Source: Pseudomonas fluorescens | GTDB taxonomy: Bacteria; Pseudomonadota; Gammaproteobacteria; Pseudomonadales; Pseudomonadaceae | Length of the DNA: 64,000 bases | NCBI RefSeq assembly: GCF_001307275.1 | Contig: NZ_CP012831.1 | Coordinates: 1,116,001 to 1,180,000 of the forward strand | Direction: 5' to 3' | In this document: in pieces, positions 1-8,643 of the stretch | Layout of the letters: every line of letters begins with the position of its first letter | Position numbering within the stretch: position 1 is the stretch's first letter | The notes under the pieces: generated by a model | Databases searched by the model: none | Told to the model about the DNA's origin: nothing | What the model saw: only the letters and a program-made list of their open reading frames with translations | Translations under genes and position numbers: made by a program

Positions 1-1
1 C

Positions 2-1210
2 ACCGGACACGGGCTGGCCATGGTGTTTTCGCTGCTCGCAGCGGCCATTACCTGGAACCTGGGCACCTGGTACTTCGGTATCCCGGCATCCAGTTCCCAC
101 ACGTTGATCGGTTCGATCCTCGGCGTAGGCCTGGCCAACGCGCTGATCAACGATATCCCGTTGGCCGATGGGGTGAACTGGCAGAAGGCGATCGATATCG
201 GCGCCTCCCTGGTGTTCTCGCCCATGGCCGGTTTCCTGATCGCCGCCCTGGTGCTGATCGGCCTGAAATGGTGGCGCCCGCTGTCGAAGATGCACAAGAC
301 ACCGGAACAGCGCCGCCAGATCGACGACAAGAAGCACCCGCCGTTCTGGAATCGCCTGGTCCTGGTGATCTCGGCCATGGCCGTCAGCTTTGTCCACGGT
401 TCCAACGATGGCCAGAAAGGTATCGGCCTGATCATGCTGGTGCTGATCGGTATCGTGCCGGCGCAGTTCGTACTCGACCTGGGCAGCACCACCTACCAGA
501 TCGAACGGACCCGAGACGCGACACTGCACTTGAGCCAGTTCTACCAACGCAACAACGAGTCCCTGGGTGAATTCCTGGCGCTGGGCAAAAGCGTGGAAGG
601 CGATCTGCCGGAGAAATTCCGCTGCAACCCGCAACAGACCGAACCGACCATCAATGCCCTGCTCGACACGCTCAAAGGCGTGGCAGACTACCATTCGCTG
701 CCGTCTGAACGACGCATCGAGGTTCGTCGCTACCTGCTTTGCCTGGACGACACGGCGAAGAAGGTCGGCAAGTTGCCGGGCCTGGCCGCTCGTGAGAAAG
801 ACGACCTGAACAAGCTGCGCAAGGACCTGACCGCCACCACCGAGTACGCTCCGTTCTGGGTGATCCTGGCGGTCGCCCTGGCGCTGGGCCTGGGCACCAT
901 GATCGGCTGGAAGCGTGTAGTGCTGACCATCGGCGAGAAGATCGGCAAGCAAGGCATGACCTACGCCCAGGGCATGTCGGCGCAGATCACCACGGCGTGC
1001 ATGATCGGCGCGGCGAACATCTTCAGCCTGCCGGTTTCCACCACCCACGTCCTGTCCTCGGGCGTGGCCGGCACCATGGTCGCCAACAAGAGCGGCCTGC
1101 AAGGTGGCACCGTGCGCAACATCCTGCTGGCCTGGGTGCTGACCCTGCCGGCGACGGTGGCCCTGTCGGCCGGGCTGTTCTGGCTGGCATCCAAGGCCCT
1201 GGGCAGCTGA
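2..1210 (+). CDS. Inorganic phosphate transporter, Pit family (5' end outside window)
   Basis: Inner-membrane carrier of the Pit (PiT/SLC20) family, which imports phosphate, usually as a metal-phosphate with protons. The frame is open to the first base of the window, so the true start lies upstream; the first internal ATG is at 20. About 402 residues are visible. Two Pit-type motifs are present: GIPASSSHTLIGS near the visible N-terminus, and VSTTHVLSSGVAGTM near the C-terminus, as expected for the inverted repeats of this family. A long hydrophilic stretch (roughly visible residues 155-280) separates the membrane halves. No pho-type regulator is adjacent. A strong terminator follows directly. 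Confidence 0.9.
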   Translation, partial: TGHGLAMVFSLLAAAITWNLGTWYFGIPASSSHTLIGSILGVGLANALINDIPLADGVNWQKAIDIGASLVFSPMAGFLIAALVLIGLKWWRPLSKMHKTPEQRRQIDDKKHPPFWNRLVLVISAMAVSFVHGSNDGQKGIGLIMLVLIGIVPAQFVLDLGSTTYQIERTRDATLHLSQFYQRNNESLGEFLALGKSVEGDLPEKFRCNPQQTEPTINALLDTLKGVADYHSLPSERRIEVRRYLLCLDDTAKKVGKLPGLAAREKDDLNKLRKDLTATTEYAPFWVILAVALALGLGTMIGWKRVVLTIGEKIGKQGMTYAQGMSAQITTACMIGAANIFSLPVSTTHVLSSGVAGTMVANKSGLQGGTVRNILLAWVLTLPATVALSAGLFWLASKALGS

Positions 1211-1224
1211 CTCCTGCGGCTGAC

Positions 1225-1262
1225 AAAAAAGGTGCGACCCTTGCGGTTCGCACCTTTTTTTA
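1225..1262 (+). terminator. Rho-independent terminator of the phosphate transporter gene
   Basis: A GC-rich inverted repeat (GGTGCGA ... TCGCACC) is followed by a run of seven T and preceded by a run of A. It starts 15 bases after the stop codon. Confidence 0.85.
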
Positions 1263-1282
1263 TGCCCAAAACACCCACCCCA

Positions 1283-1372
1283 TGTGGGAGCGAGCTTGCT
1301 CGCGATAGCGTCAGGTCAGTCCATATCAATGGCGGCTGGAGCGCCGCTATCGCGAGCAAGCTCGCTCCCACA
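1283..1372. repeat. REPIN (inverted pair of GTGGGAGCGAGC-type REPs)
   Basis: Two inverted copies of the REP unit beginning TGTGGGAGCGAGCTTGCTCG flank a short unique centre. This is the most common repeat of the window, with further copies at many intergenic sites. Here it lies between two terminators. Confidence 0.9.
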
Positions 1373-1405
1373 ATGGTTTTGTGTGGGGCTGGAGAAATTT
1401 GTCCG

Positions 1406-1435
1406 AAAAAAAAGGGCGACCGAAGTCGCCCAAAA
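1406..1435 (-). terminator. Terminator of ccoM
   Basis: Read on the minus strand: GGGCGAC, loop TTCG, GTCGCCC, then eight T. It is a textbook intrinsic terminator with a UUCG tetraloop, 32 bases after the ccoM stop codon. Confidence 0.85.
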
Positions 1436-1466
1436 TGCCTTGCGTGCTCGTTGTAGCTGGAAAGAC

Positions 1467-1583
1467 CTACGGTTTTTTCCGCTTGTGTGCGTCTTTCCAG
1501 ATGAATAATCCGAAACCTGCGAAAAACACGAACATGAGGCCGACCGTCAACACCCCGGCAAACACCACATTATCGAAAAACAT
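1467..1583 (-). CDS. ccoM: cbb3-type cytochrome c oxidase small subunit CcoM
   Basis: A 38-residue single-span membrane protein. It begins MFFDNVVFAGVLTVGL and ends FIWKDAHKRKKP, with a hydrophobic helix at about residues 8-29 and a basic tail. From memory it matches CcoM, the 36-37 residue subunit identified in the Pseudomonas stutzeri cbb3 oxidase, which helps assemble or stabilise that terminal oxidase in the inner membrane. The start is supported by an AGGAGG ribosome site seven bases upstream, and a perfect terminator follows. Two Anr/Fnr-like boxes lie upstream (1650-1663, 1700-1713), in keeping with low-oxygen control. The ccoNOQP genes are not in this window. Confidence 0.82.
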   Translation of the reverse strand: MFFDNVVFAGVLTVGLMFVFFAGFGLFIWKDAHKRKKP

Positions 1584-1649
1584 GACTGGCCTCCTGGTCT
1601 TGCCCCTGTTGCGATGGGTTCAAGGTAACCAATCAGGCCTGGATGAAAA

Positions 1650-1663
1650 TTGACCGGGGTCAA
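1650..1663 (-). promoter_or_regulatory. Anr/Fnr box upstream of ccoM
   Basis: TTGACCGGGGTCAA is a perfect inverted repeat matching TTGAT-N4-ATCAA at all but the fifth base of each arm. Its centre is about 73 bases upstream of the ccoM start. A class II site at -41.5 would put the transcript start near 1615, and TACCTT on the minus strand (1622-1627) sits where the -10 would be. Confidence 0.7.
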
Positions 1664-1699
1664 TAACGCCCGCGACGGGGCGCAAAGGTGGGGAAATAA

Positions 1700-1713
1700 C
1701 TGATCTGCATCAA
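1700..1713 (-). promoter_or_regulatory. Second Anr/Fnr-like box upstream of ccoM
   Basis: CTGATCTGCATCAA matches TTGAT-N4-ATCAA with one mismatch. It lies 50 bases, about five helical turns, upstream of the first box. It falls just beyond the 3' end of the next minus-strand gene, so it could serve only ccoM. Confidence 0.5.
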
Positions 1714-1727
1714 TGGATCGAGGGGGT

Positions 1728-1889
1728 TCAGCGCTTTTTCGGTTTGTTTTTCGGCTTTTTCTTGGGCTTACCCAACGGCATGGCCTGTTCGAAAGCCTGG
1801 CGGACTTCATTGAGGCGTTTTTCGTTGAGGTCGTGAACGCGCTTGGCGCGCTCGGCACTGAGGTCGATCAGCTTGTCGTCTTGGCTCAT
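1728..1889 (-). CDS. Small basic hypothetical protein (53 aa)
   Basis: Not recognised. It begins MSQDDKLIDLSAERAKR, has a helical charged middle (RVHDLNEKRLNEVRQAF), and ends in a lysine/proline-rich tail (KPKKKPKNKPKKR). It has no signal peptide or membrane span. The tail could bind nucleic acid, but that is only inference from charge. The ribosome site is weak. It is oriented like ccoM and the next upstream gene, so a shared transcript is possible. Confidence 0.6.
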   Translation of the reverse strand: MSQDDKLIDLSAERAKRVHDLNEKRLNEVRQAFEQAMPLGKPKKKPKNKPKKR

Positions 1890-1983
1890 GGCGTGTGGGC
1901 ATCGTGCAGTGAATTGCGGATGCGCCCATGATGCGGGCTGTTGGCGGCGTTGACCAGCCTGTGCGTGCAGGCAGGCGCCTGGA

Positions 1984-2325
1984 TCAGATCTGGATATCGA
2001 CCCACAGGCCCTGGCGCGTCTCGTCGTCTATCAACGGCACCACTGGCACGGTGTTGTCGGCGTTGAGCTCGGTACCCGGTACGGCAAGGTGTACTTCTGG
2101 GTCTTCATCGGCCTCGCGGCGGCGACGGTCGCGTTCCTGCTGGCGACGCTGCTCCTCGCGCAACAGCAGCGCGGTCTCTTCCGGGTCGCGTTTTTGCAGG
2201 TCAATGGTGCTTTCATTGGAGCTTTGCTGCACCGGGACCACGGGCGGTATGTCCGGTCGCTGGCGAACCGGATCCTGTTGAGCGGTGATGGGTACAGCGC
2301 TCAAAGGGAGCATGGGTGGCAACAT
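1984..2325 (-). CDS. Hypothetical acidic/proline-rich protein (113 aa)
   Basis: Not recognised as an enzyme. The N-terminal third is proline-rich and looks disordered. The middle (about residues 44-75) is a highly charged helix rich in Arg, Gln and Glu (LLLREEQRRQQERDRRRREA). The C-terminus ends RQGLWVDIQI. No signal peptide or membrane span is seen. It is divergent from rapA, with about 230 bases between the two starts. Confidence 0.65.
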   Translation of the reverse strand: MLPPMLPLSAVPITAQQDPVRQRPDIPPVVPVQQSSNESTIDLQKRDPEETALLLREEQRRQQERDRRRREADEDPEVHLAVPGTELNADNTVPVVPLIDDETRQGLWVDIQI

Positions 2326-2555
2326 AAAGTTCTCCTGTCTTCAGGTTGTCGGCGGTTAAAGTGGCAGCTTGAACCGCCGGTCCGAAACTTGTGACCCAGT
2401 TGGCAATTGCACCGTTCACCAGGGCCGAGCTTGTTTGATCGCTGGGCAAGCGTAAGTTCCGTGCCGTTGGTAATGAATCAGCGTACGTAAATCCTTTGGT
2501 CTGAAGGATCCTTCCGTTAAGATAACCGGCTTTTTCAAGGCGGGAGTCAGGCAGC

Positions 2556-5402
2556 ATGGCGCAGCAGTATCAACCGGGGCAACGCTGGATCAGTGACAGC
2601 GAAGCCGAGCTGGGTTTAGGCACCGTTCTGGCACAGGACGGCCGCTTGTTGACCGTGCTCTATCCGGCCACTGGCGACACTCGCCAGTACGCGCTACGGA
2701 ATGCGCCCCTCACCCGTGTACGGTTTTCGCCGGGCGATGTGATCACTCACTTCGAAGGCTGGAAAATGACCGTGCGCGAGGTCGATGACGTCGATGGCCT
2801 GCTGGTCTACCACGGCCTCAACGGGCAGAACGAAGTCGTCACCCTGCCCGAGACTCAACTGTCGAACTTCATCCAGTTCCGCCTGGCCAGCGACCGTTTG
2901 TTCGCCGGGCAGATCGACCCGCTGGCCTGGTTCTCCCTGCGCTACCACACCCTGGAACACACCAGTCGCCAGTTGCAATCTTCGCTTTGGGGCCTGGGCG
3001 GCGTACGTGCCCAGCCCATTGCCCACCAACTGCACATTGCCCGTGAAGTGGCCGACCGCATTGCGCCGCGGGTGTTGCTGGCCGACGAAGTGGGCCTGGG
3101 CAAGACCATCGAGGCCGGCCTGGTCATCCACCGTCAGTTGCTGTCCGGCCGTGCCAACCGCATCCTGATCCTGGTCCCGGAAAACCTCCAGCACCAGTGG
3201 CTGGTGGAAATGCGTCGGCGCTTCAACCTGCAGGTCGCGCTGTTCGACGAAGAACGCTTCATCGAAAGCGACGCCAGCAACCCGTTCGAAGACACCCAAC
3301 TGGCCTTGGTGGCGTTGGAGTGGCTGGTGGACGATGAGAAGGCCCAGGACGCGCTGTTCGCCGCCGGCTGGGACCTGATGGTGGTCGACGAGGCCCATCA
3401 CCTGGTGTGGCACGAAGACCAGGTCAGCCCGCAATACGCCCTGGTCGAGCAGCTGGCCGAAACCATCCCAGGCGTGCTGCTGCTCACCGCGACCCCGGAA
3501 CAGCTGGGCCAGGACAGCCACTTCGCCCGCCTGCGCCTGCTGGACCCGAACCGCTTCCATGACCTCAAGGCCTTCCGCGCCGAGAGCGAAAACTATCGCC
3601 CGGTGGCTGAAGCCGTGCAGGAGCTGCTGGACAAAGGCCGCCTCTCGCCCGAAGCCCACAAGACCATCCAGGGTTTCCTGGGGAACGAAGGCGAAGCCTT
3701 GCTGACCGCCGTCAATGATGGCGATGTCGAAGCCAGCGCCCGCCTGGTGCGCGAACTGCTGGACCGTCACGGCACCGGCCGCGTGCTGTTCCGCAACACC
3801 CGCGCCGCCGTGCAGGGCTTCCCCGAGCGCAAGCTGCACGCCTACCCGTTGCCTTGCCCGGACGAATACCTCGAATTGCCGTTGGGCGATCACGCCGAGT
3901 TGTACCCGGAAGTCAGCTTCCAGGCCCAGCCGGACGCCAGCGAAGAAGAACGCTGGTGGCGTTTCGACCCGCGGGTCGAGTGGCTGATCGACACCCTGAA
4001 GATGCTCAAGCGCACCAAGGTGCTGGTGATCTGTGCCCACGCCGAAACGGCCATGGACCTGGAAGATGCCTTGCGCGTGCGCTCCGGCATCCCGGCCACG
4101 GTGTTCCACGAAGGCATGAACATCCTGGAGCGTGACCGTGCGGCGGCCTATTTCGCCGACGAAGAGTTTGGCGCCCAAGTGCTGATCTGCTCGGAAATCG
4201 GCAGTGAAGGCCGCAACTTCCAGTTCGCCCATCACCTGGTGCTGTTCGATCTGCCGGCGCACCCGGACCTGCTGGAGCAGCGTATCGGCCGCCTGGACCG
4301 GATCGGCCAGAAGCACACCATCGAGCTGCATGTGCCTTACCTGGAAACCAGCCCGCAAGCGCGGCTGTTCCAGTGGTATCACGAAGCCCTGAATGCCTTC
4401 CTCAACACCTGCCCGACCGGCAACGCCTTGCAGCACCAGTTCGGCCCGCGCCTGCTGCCCTTGCTGGAAGAAGCCGACGATGGCCAGTGGCAAGCGCTGA
4501 TCGACGAGGCCCGTGCCGAACGCGAGCGCCTGGAAGCCGAGCTGCACACCGGTCGCGACCGTTTGCTGGAGCTCAACTCCGGCGGTGCCGGTGAAGGCGA
4601 TGCGCTGGTGGAGGCCATTCTCGAGCAGGACGACCAGTTTGCCCTGCCGATCTATATGGAAACCCTGTTCGACGCCTTTGGTATCGACAGCGAGGACCAT
4701 TCGGAAAACGCGCTGATCCTCAAGCCGAGCGAAAAAATGCTCGACGCCAGCTTCCCCCTGGGCGACGACGAAGGTGTGACCATCACCTACGACCGCAACC
4801 AGGCGCTGTCGCGCGAAGACATGCAGTTCATCACCTGGGAGCACCCGATGGTGCAAGGCGGCATGGACCTGGTGCTGTCCGGCTCCATGGGCAACACCGC
4901 CGTGGCACTGATCAAGAACAAGGCCCTCAAGCCCGGCACCGTGTTGCTGGAGCTGCTCTACGTCAGTGAAGTGGTCGCCCCGCGCTCGCTGCAGCTGGGC
5001 CGCTACCTGCCGCCGGCCGCCCTGCGCTGCCTGCTGGACGCCAACGGCAACGACCTGGCCGCCCGGGTCTCGTTCGAAACCCTGAACGACCAACTCGAAA
5101 GCGTGCCCCGCGCCAGCGCCAACAAGTTCATCCAGGCCCAGCGCGACCAACTCACGCCACGGATCAACGCTGGCGAAGAGAAGATCGCCCCGCGTCACGC
5201 CGAACGCGTGGCCGAGGCCCAGCGTCGCCTGGCCGCCGATACCGACGAGGAACTGGCCCGCCTGACCGCCCTGCAAGCGGTCAACCCGACCGTGCGCGAC
5301 AGCGAGCTGGTGGCCCTGCGCCAACAGCGCGAGCAAGGCTTGGCGATGCTTGAGAAGGCGGCGTTGCGCCTGGAGGCGATTCGGGTGCTGGTGGCGGGCT
5401 GA
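2556..5402 (+). CDS. rapA: RNA polymerase-associated protein RapA (SWI2/SNF2 ATPase)
   Basis: A Swi2/Snf2-type ATPase that binds core RNA polymerase and promotes its recycling after transcription. At 948 residues it is close to the usual RapA length. The N-terminal region (about 1-110) holds the RapA-specific beta-barrel domains. Walker A is DEVGLGKT at residues 177-184 and the DEAH box is at 278-281. The second RecA lobe contains the motif around [17 protein letters not shown] and the arginine-rich [11 protein letters not shown] motif. The C-terminal third is the RapA-specific extension. It starts at the ATG that opens the conserved [11 protein letters not shown] sequence. It is a monocistronic gene bounded by divergent and convergent neighbours. 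Confidence 0.96.
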   Translation: MAQQYQPGQRWISDSEAELGLGTVLAQDGRLLTVLYPATGDTRQYALRNAPLTRVRFSPGDVITHFEGWKMTVREVDDVDGLLVYHGLNGQNEVVTLPETQLSNFIQFRLASDRLFAGQIDPLAWFSLRYHTLEHTSRQLQSSLWGLGGVRAQPIAHQLHIAREVADRIAPRVLLADEVGLGKTIEAGLVIHRQLLSGRANRILILVPENLQHQWLVEMRRRFNLQVALFDEERFIESDASNPFEDTQLALVALEWLVDDEKAQDALFAAGWDLMVVDEAHHLVWHEDQVSPQYALVEQLAETIPGVLLLTATPEQLGQDSHFARLRLLDPNRFHDLKAFRAESENYRPVAEAVQELLDKGRLSPEAHKTIQGFLGNEGEALLTAVNDGDVEASARLVRELLDRHGTGRVLFRNTRAAVQGFPERKLHAYPLPCPDEYLELPLGDHAELYPEVSFQAQPDASEEERWWRFDPRVEWLIDTLKMLKRTKVLVICAHAETAMDLEDALRVRSGIPATVFHEGMNILERDRAAAYFADEEFGAQVLICSEIGSEGRNFQFAHHLVLFDLPAHPDLLEQRIGRLDRIGQKHTIELHVPYLETSPQARLFQWYHEALNAFLNTCPTGNALQHQFGPRLLPLLEEADDGQWQALIDEARAERERLEAELHTGRDRLLELNSGGAGEGDALVEAILEQDDQFALPIYMETLFDAFGIDSEDHSENALILKPSEKMLDASFPLGDDEGVTITYDRNQALSREDMQFITWEHPMVQGGMDLVLSGSMGNTAVALIKNKALKPGTVLLELLYVSEVVAPRSLQLGRYLPPAALRCLLDANGNDLAARVSFETLNDQLESVPRASANKFIQAQRDQLTPRINAGEEKIAPRHAERVAEAQRRLAADTDEELARLTALQAVNPTVRDSELVALRQQREQGLAMLEKAALRLEAIRVLVAG

Positions 5403-5434
5403 TTGCCACCGTCTGAAGGCTGTTGGGATTCACC

Positions 5435-5528
5435 TGTGGCGAGGGAGCTTGCTCCCGCTGGGTTGCGTAGCAGCCCCCTTTTTTGGGGAGCGCTGCGCAC
5501 TCCAGCGGGAGCAAGCTCCCTCGCCACA
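5435..5528. repeat. REP pair, GTGGCGAGGGAGC family
   Basis: Inverted copies of TGTGGCGAGGGAGCTTGCTC with a stem continuing into CCCGCTGG / CCAGCGGG. This is a second repeat family, distinct from the GTGGGAGCGAGC type; other copies are at 28307 and 37209. It lies between convergent genes. Confidence 0.88.
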
Positions 5529-5545
5529 ATGTCCAGCGCCTCGCA

Positions 5546-6388
5546 TCAAGGACTGTAATATCCCACCGCCACCAGGAAATGCCCGACCTTCTTCAGGTAC
5601 GCGTGTTTATCCTCGACCTTGCCGGTCACCGGATTCTTCCAGCGGTACTCGTACTCTCCCTCGCCCTGCTTCCCGATCAACGCCAGGATCGGCTCGCCCA
5701 CCGGTTTGCCATCCGGGTCCTTGACCTTGGCGAAGTCGGTATTGATCAAGCGCAAATTGGTGCCATGGCCGACATAGCGCCGGGTATCGAGGTCGACGAC
5801 AAAGACATACAAGTCATCCTGCAGGTAACCGCCCTTGAGGGAGTTGACCGCCGTCAGCGTGGCCTTCTCGTTTTTCAGCAGGTCATTCGAGGCCTTGTCC
5901 AGCAACGCCCTGGCCTGTTCGGCGGAAGCCCGGGGCAGGTAGTAGCCGACAGCCAGGATTCGCTCGCCGACACGCTGGAAATACACATGCTTGCGCTCGA
6001 CCTTGCCGTCCGTCCAGTTCTGCCAGCGGTACTCGGCTTGCTGGATGCCACTGGCCTCGGGGGTTTTCAAGGCGTCCTTGAAGGCTTTGCGCAAATCCGG
6101 CCCCAGCACGTCGGACACGTCCCGCCCGATCAACGCCTGGGACGGCCCGCCGCTGGCGAGCATCACACCCTGGGTATCCACCACGAACACGTAGCGATCC
6201 TTGTCGACGAATTCCCCTTGGCGACTGAACGCGGCAAAGGCTTTGTCGCCGTTGTCGTGGTAATAGGCCAAGGCCTTCTCCAGCAGCGCCCGGGCCGCCT
6301 GGCCATCGTCCGCCGTGGCCGCCTGGGCCTGAGCCAGCCCCAGCATGAGCATTGCACCCAGCCAGGCCATCCTGTGAAAAAAACCCAT
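5546..6388 (-). CDS. Periplasmic tandem Cache-domain protein
   Basis: A 280-residue exported protein. The signal peptide is about residues 1-24 (MGFFHRMAWLGAMLMLGLAQAQA). The rest is two related Cache-type units, about residues 30-145 and 150-280. Each has a YVFVVD strand motif, a YRW core strand and a terminal AVGYY(L/S)P segment. Cache domains normally sense small ligands at the N-terminus of chemoreceptors or kinases, but here no transmembrane or signalling domain follows, so the protein would be a free periplasmic binding unit. GAGGGG precedes the ATG. No partner gene is adjacent. Confidence 0.8.
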   Translation of the reverse strand: MGFFHRMAWLGAMLMLGLAQAQAATADDGQAARALLEKALAYYHDNGDKAFAAFSRQGEFVDKDRYVFVVDTQGVMLASGGPSQALIGRDVSDVLGPDLRKAFKDALKTPEASGIQQAEYRWQNWTDGKVERKHVYFQRVGERILAVGYYLPRASAEQARALLDKASNDLLKNEKATLTAVNSLKGGYLQDDLYVFVVDLDTRRYVGHGTNLRLINTDFAKVKDPDGKPVGEPILALIGKQGEGEYEYRWKNPVTGKVEDKHAYLKKVGHFLVAVGYYSP

Positions 6389-6513
6389 GCGTGCGCCCCT
6401 CGTTCTTGTTGGTGTTTCAAGAGCGTAGACGGCGTGGGGTGATGTTGGAGTATTCAGGGGATTGCTGGGGAGCCTGGTGAGTCAGTGGGTATTGATATTG
6501 ACTGACAGGATGT

Positions 6514-6583
6514 CATCGCGAGCAAGCTCGCTCCCACATTGGAGGGTGCTGACCCTGTGGGAGCGAGCTTGCTCGCGATAGCG
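6514..6583. repeat. REP pair in tail-to-tail order
   Basis: Here the two GTGGGAGCGAGC units are arranged with their GTGGG ends facing each other across about 17 bases, the opposite of the usual REPIN. Similar pairs are at 43537 and 52129. Confidence 0.8.
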
Positions 6584-6626
6584 GCGGCACATTCAGAAAT
6601 GATGCGCACTGGCGCGCACAAACGGC

Positions 6627-7502
6627 TTATTGAGCCCCAGCGCGGAGTTGCTGCTGCAAGTTCTGGATCTGCGCCTGCAAGGTGTTGATGTTACGGGTGA
6701 CCTGACCGCGGAAGGCGTCGAACTCGGCCGTGTTGCCGCCCTTGTCCTGCTGGCTCTTGAGCACGATCACGTCCTGTTCCAGGCGGTCGATGGCAGAGTT
6801 GGAGGTGGCTCTTTTCAGGGCGGTGATGTCAGCACCGATGCTCTTGAGCTGGGCATCCAAGGCACCACCCTCGCCCTGGCTCTTCAGGGCGGTCACTTCA
6901 GCCGCCAGCGCCTTGACCTGGGCCTGGAGCTCCTTGTTGGACGCTTGCAACTGCGTGTTGGTGTTCTGCTGTTCCGAGGCCTGGGCGATGAGCTGGGCCA
7001 GTTCCTTGTCCAGGTCGGCAGAGGGGCCGAACGTGGCCTGCTGTAGTTTGTACTGCTCCTGCAGCTTGCCGTCGAACTGCCGCCCCTGTTCCTGCAGCTT
7101 GGTGTCCAACTGTTTGATCTGCAGCTTCAAGGCTTCACTGTCGCTCATGACGTTGGACTGCCCGGCGACCACCTTGCCGGAAATGTCCTGCAAGCGCCCC
7201 GCCGCATCCTCACTGATCCGGGCGAAGCTTTCCTGGGTCGCCACCAGCTGCTGCTCCATCAGGGAAATCTGCTGGAAGCTCCACCAGGCCAGGAAACCGA
7301 ATGCACACAGCAGCGCGCCGACCAACGCCCACAGCGGCCCGGTGCTGGCCCCCTTGACCTTGGCCGCGGCAACGGGCGCCGGGCGCGCTTGCACGTGGGG
7401 CTGGCGGCTGGGCATGAAATCATCGTCATCGGGAATGTCGGCCCGCATCCGCAGGCTCGGTACATCATCGAAGTCGTCGTTGGCATCGTTACGCATGGGC
7501 AT
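6627..7502 (-). CDS. Single-span membrane protein with long coiled coil
   Basis: A 291-residue protein of unknown function. It has an acidic cytoplasmic N-terminus (about 1-50, rich in Asp), one membrane helix at about residues 56-76 (LWALVGALLCAFGFLAWWSF), then a glutamine/alanine-rich coiled coil to the end, in the orientation of a bitopic protein with a periplasmic rod. I chose the start at 7502 because AAAGGT lies eight bases upstream; the frame extends farther to 7649 without a ribosome site. It is followed by nothing on its strand except a REP pair. Confidence 0.7.
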   Translation of the reverse strand: MPMRNDANDDFDDVPSLRMRADIPDDDDFMPSRQPHVQARPAPVAAAKVKGASTGPLWALVGALLCAFGFLAWWSFQQISLMEQQLVATQESFARISEDAAGRLQDISGKVVAGQSNVMSDSEALKLQIKQLDTKLQEQGRQFDGKLQEQYKLQQATFGPSADLDKELAQLIAQASEQQNTNTQLQASNKELQAQVKALAAEVTALKSQGEGGALDAQLKSIGADITALKRATSNSAIDRLEQDVIVLKSQQDKGGNTAEFDAFRGQVTRNINTLQAQIQNLQQQLRAGAQ

Positions 7503-7608
7503 GGTTCGACCTTTGGGAAACCGATAATGGCTTGATGCGGCGAGTATAACCCTCTCGCCCGCCGCACCGATTGACCCCGAACCTGGCACTCGGTTCATGA
7601 TGGGCCGA

Positions 7609-8601
7609 TCAGCGGGCTGTTTGGACACCCCACCAGGCGCAAAATTCATCGAGGGCGGTCCACAGGCTGACCTGCGGATCGTAATCGAGATAATGCCGGG
7701 CGCGACTGATATCCAGGGTGAAATTTTTGTTCATGACCTGCATGCCCAGGCGCGACAGCGTCGGTTCGGGGCGGCCCGGCCACAGTTTGCAGACACCTTC
7801 ATTCAGGGCCGCGACGCTGTAAGCCAGACCGTAGGAACGATAACGTCGGACCTGTGGGACTTCCATCTGGCGCATCACATAATTGACCACATCCCACAGC
7901 GGAACCGGTGCGCCGTTGCTGATGTTGTAGGCCTTGCCCAAGGCTGAATCGGTGGCCAACAGGCTGCTGAGCAACGCTTCGTTGAGGTTCTGCACACTGG
8001 TGAAGTCCACTTTGTTCAACCCGTTGCCGACAATGGCCAGTCGGCCCTTGCGCTGCATTTTCAGCAGGCGCGGGAAGATGCTCATGTCACCGGCGCCGGT
8101 CACGAAACGCGGGCGCAGGGCCAGCACTTCGAGGCCGAACTCCTGGGCGCCGAAGACTTTCTGCTCGGCCAGGTACTTGGTGGCGGCGTAAGGGTGCTTG
8201 AAGCGCTTGGGCACCTGTTCTTCGGTCAACCCGAGGTGGTCACGGCCATCGAAGTAAATGGACGGCGAGGACAGATGAACCAGGCGGCGCACCTTCTGCT
8301 TGAGACAGGCTTCGACAACATTTTCCGTGACTTGGACATTGCCCTGGTGGAAGTCCTGGTAGCGGCCCCACAGCCCCACGGAGCCGGCGCAATGCACCAC
8401 GGCCTCGACATCCAGGCACAGGTCGCGGGCCAGCAGAGGGTCGTTCAGATCGCCTTGGACGAACTGCGCACCGCGACGCACCAGGTGTTCCACGCTCTCG
8501 GCCCGGCGACCGGTGACCCGTACATCCAGGCCCTGCTCCAGGGCGAAACGCGCAAAGCGCCCGCCAATGAAGCCGCTCGCGCCGGTGACCAAAATCTTCA
8601 T
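7609..8601 (-). CDS. NAD-dependent epimerase/dehydratase (extended SDR)
   Basis: A 330-residue extended short-chain dehydrogenase. The Rossmann motif GASGFIGG is at residues 7-14. The catalytic YxxxK is in the segment HPYAATKYLAEQ, and the Ser is in the preceding LSSPSIYF segment. The sequence resembles the 3-beta-hydroxysteroid dehydrogenase-like branch, whose bacterial substrates are mostly unknown, so no specific substrate is assigned. AGGAG lies eight bases before the ATG. It is about 100 bases downstream of the coiled-coil gene's promoter region, in the same direction. Confidence 0.82.
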   Translation of the reverse strand: MKILVTGASGFIGGRFARFALEQGLDVRVTGRRAESVEHLVRRGAQFVQGDLNDPLLARDLCLDVEAVVHCAGSVGLWGRYQDFHQGNVQVTENVVEACLKQKVRRLVHLSSPSIYFDGRDHLGLTEEQVPKRFKHPYAATKYLAEQKVFGAQEFGLEVLALRPRFVTGAGDMSIFPRLLKMQRKGRLAIVGNGLNKVDFTSVQNLNEALLSSLLATDSALGKAYNISNGAPVPLWDVVNYVMRQMEVPQVRRYRSYGLAYSVAALNEGVCKLWPGRPEPTLSRLGMQVMNKNFTLDISRARHYLDYDPQVSLWTALDEFCAWWGVQTAR

Positions 8602-8643
8602 GCATGCTCCTAAAAATCAGATTCGAGCTACAAGCCACAAGCT

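Noticed and set aside
1023..1371. Reading frames across the REPIN after the phosphate transporter gene, and similar ones at other REPINs
   Set aside because: Their translations contain the repeated peptide from the palindromic element (for example VGASLLAIA-like), which recurs at unrelated loci and is not a real protein.
2694..5336. An 880-codon open frame antisense to rapA
   Set aside because: It lies wholly within rapA on the other strand, has no domain or ribosome site, and its Gln/His/Val/Gly-rich translation is typical of antisense shadows in high-GC genes.
7503..7649. Longer N-terminus for the coiled-coil membrane protein
   Set aside because: No ribosome site at 7649; AAAGGT fits the ATG at 7502, and the added residues have no membrane or signal character.
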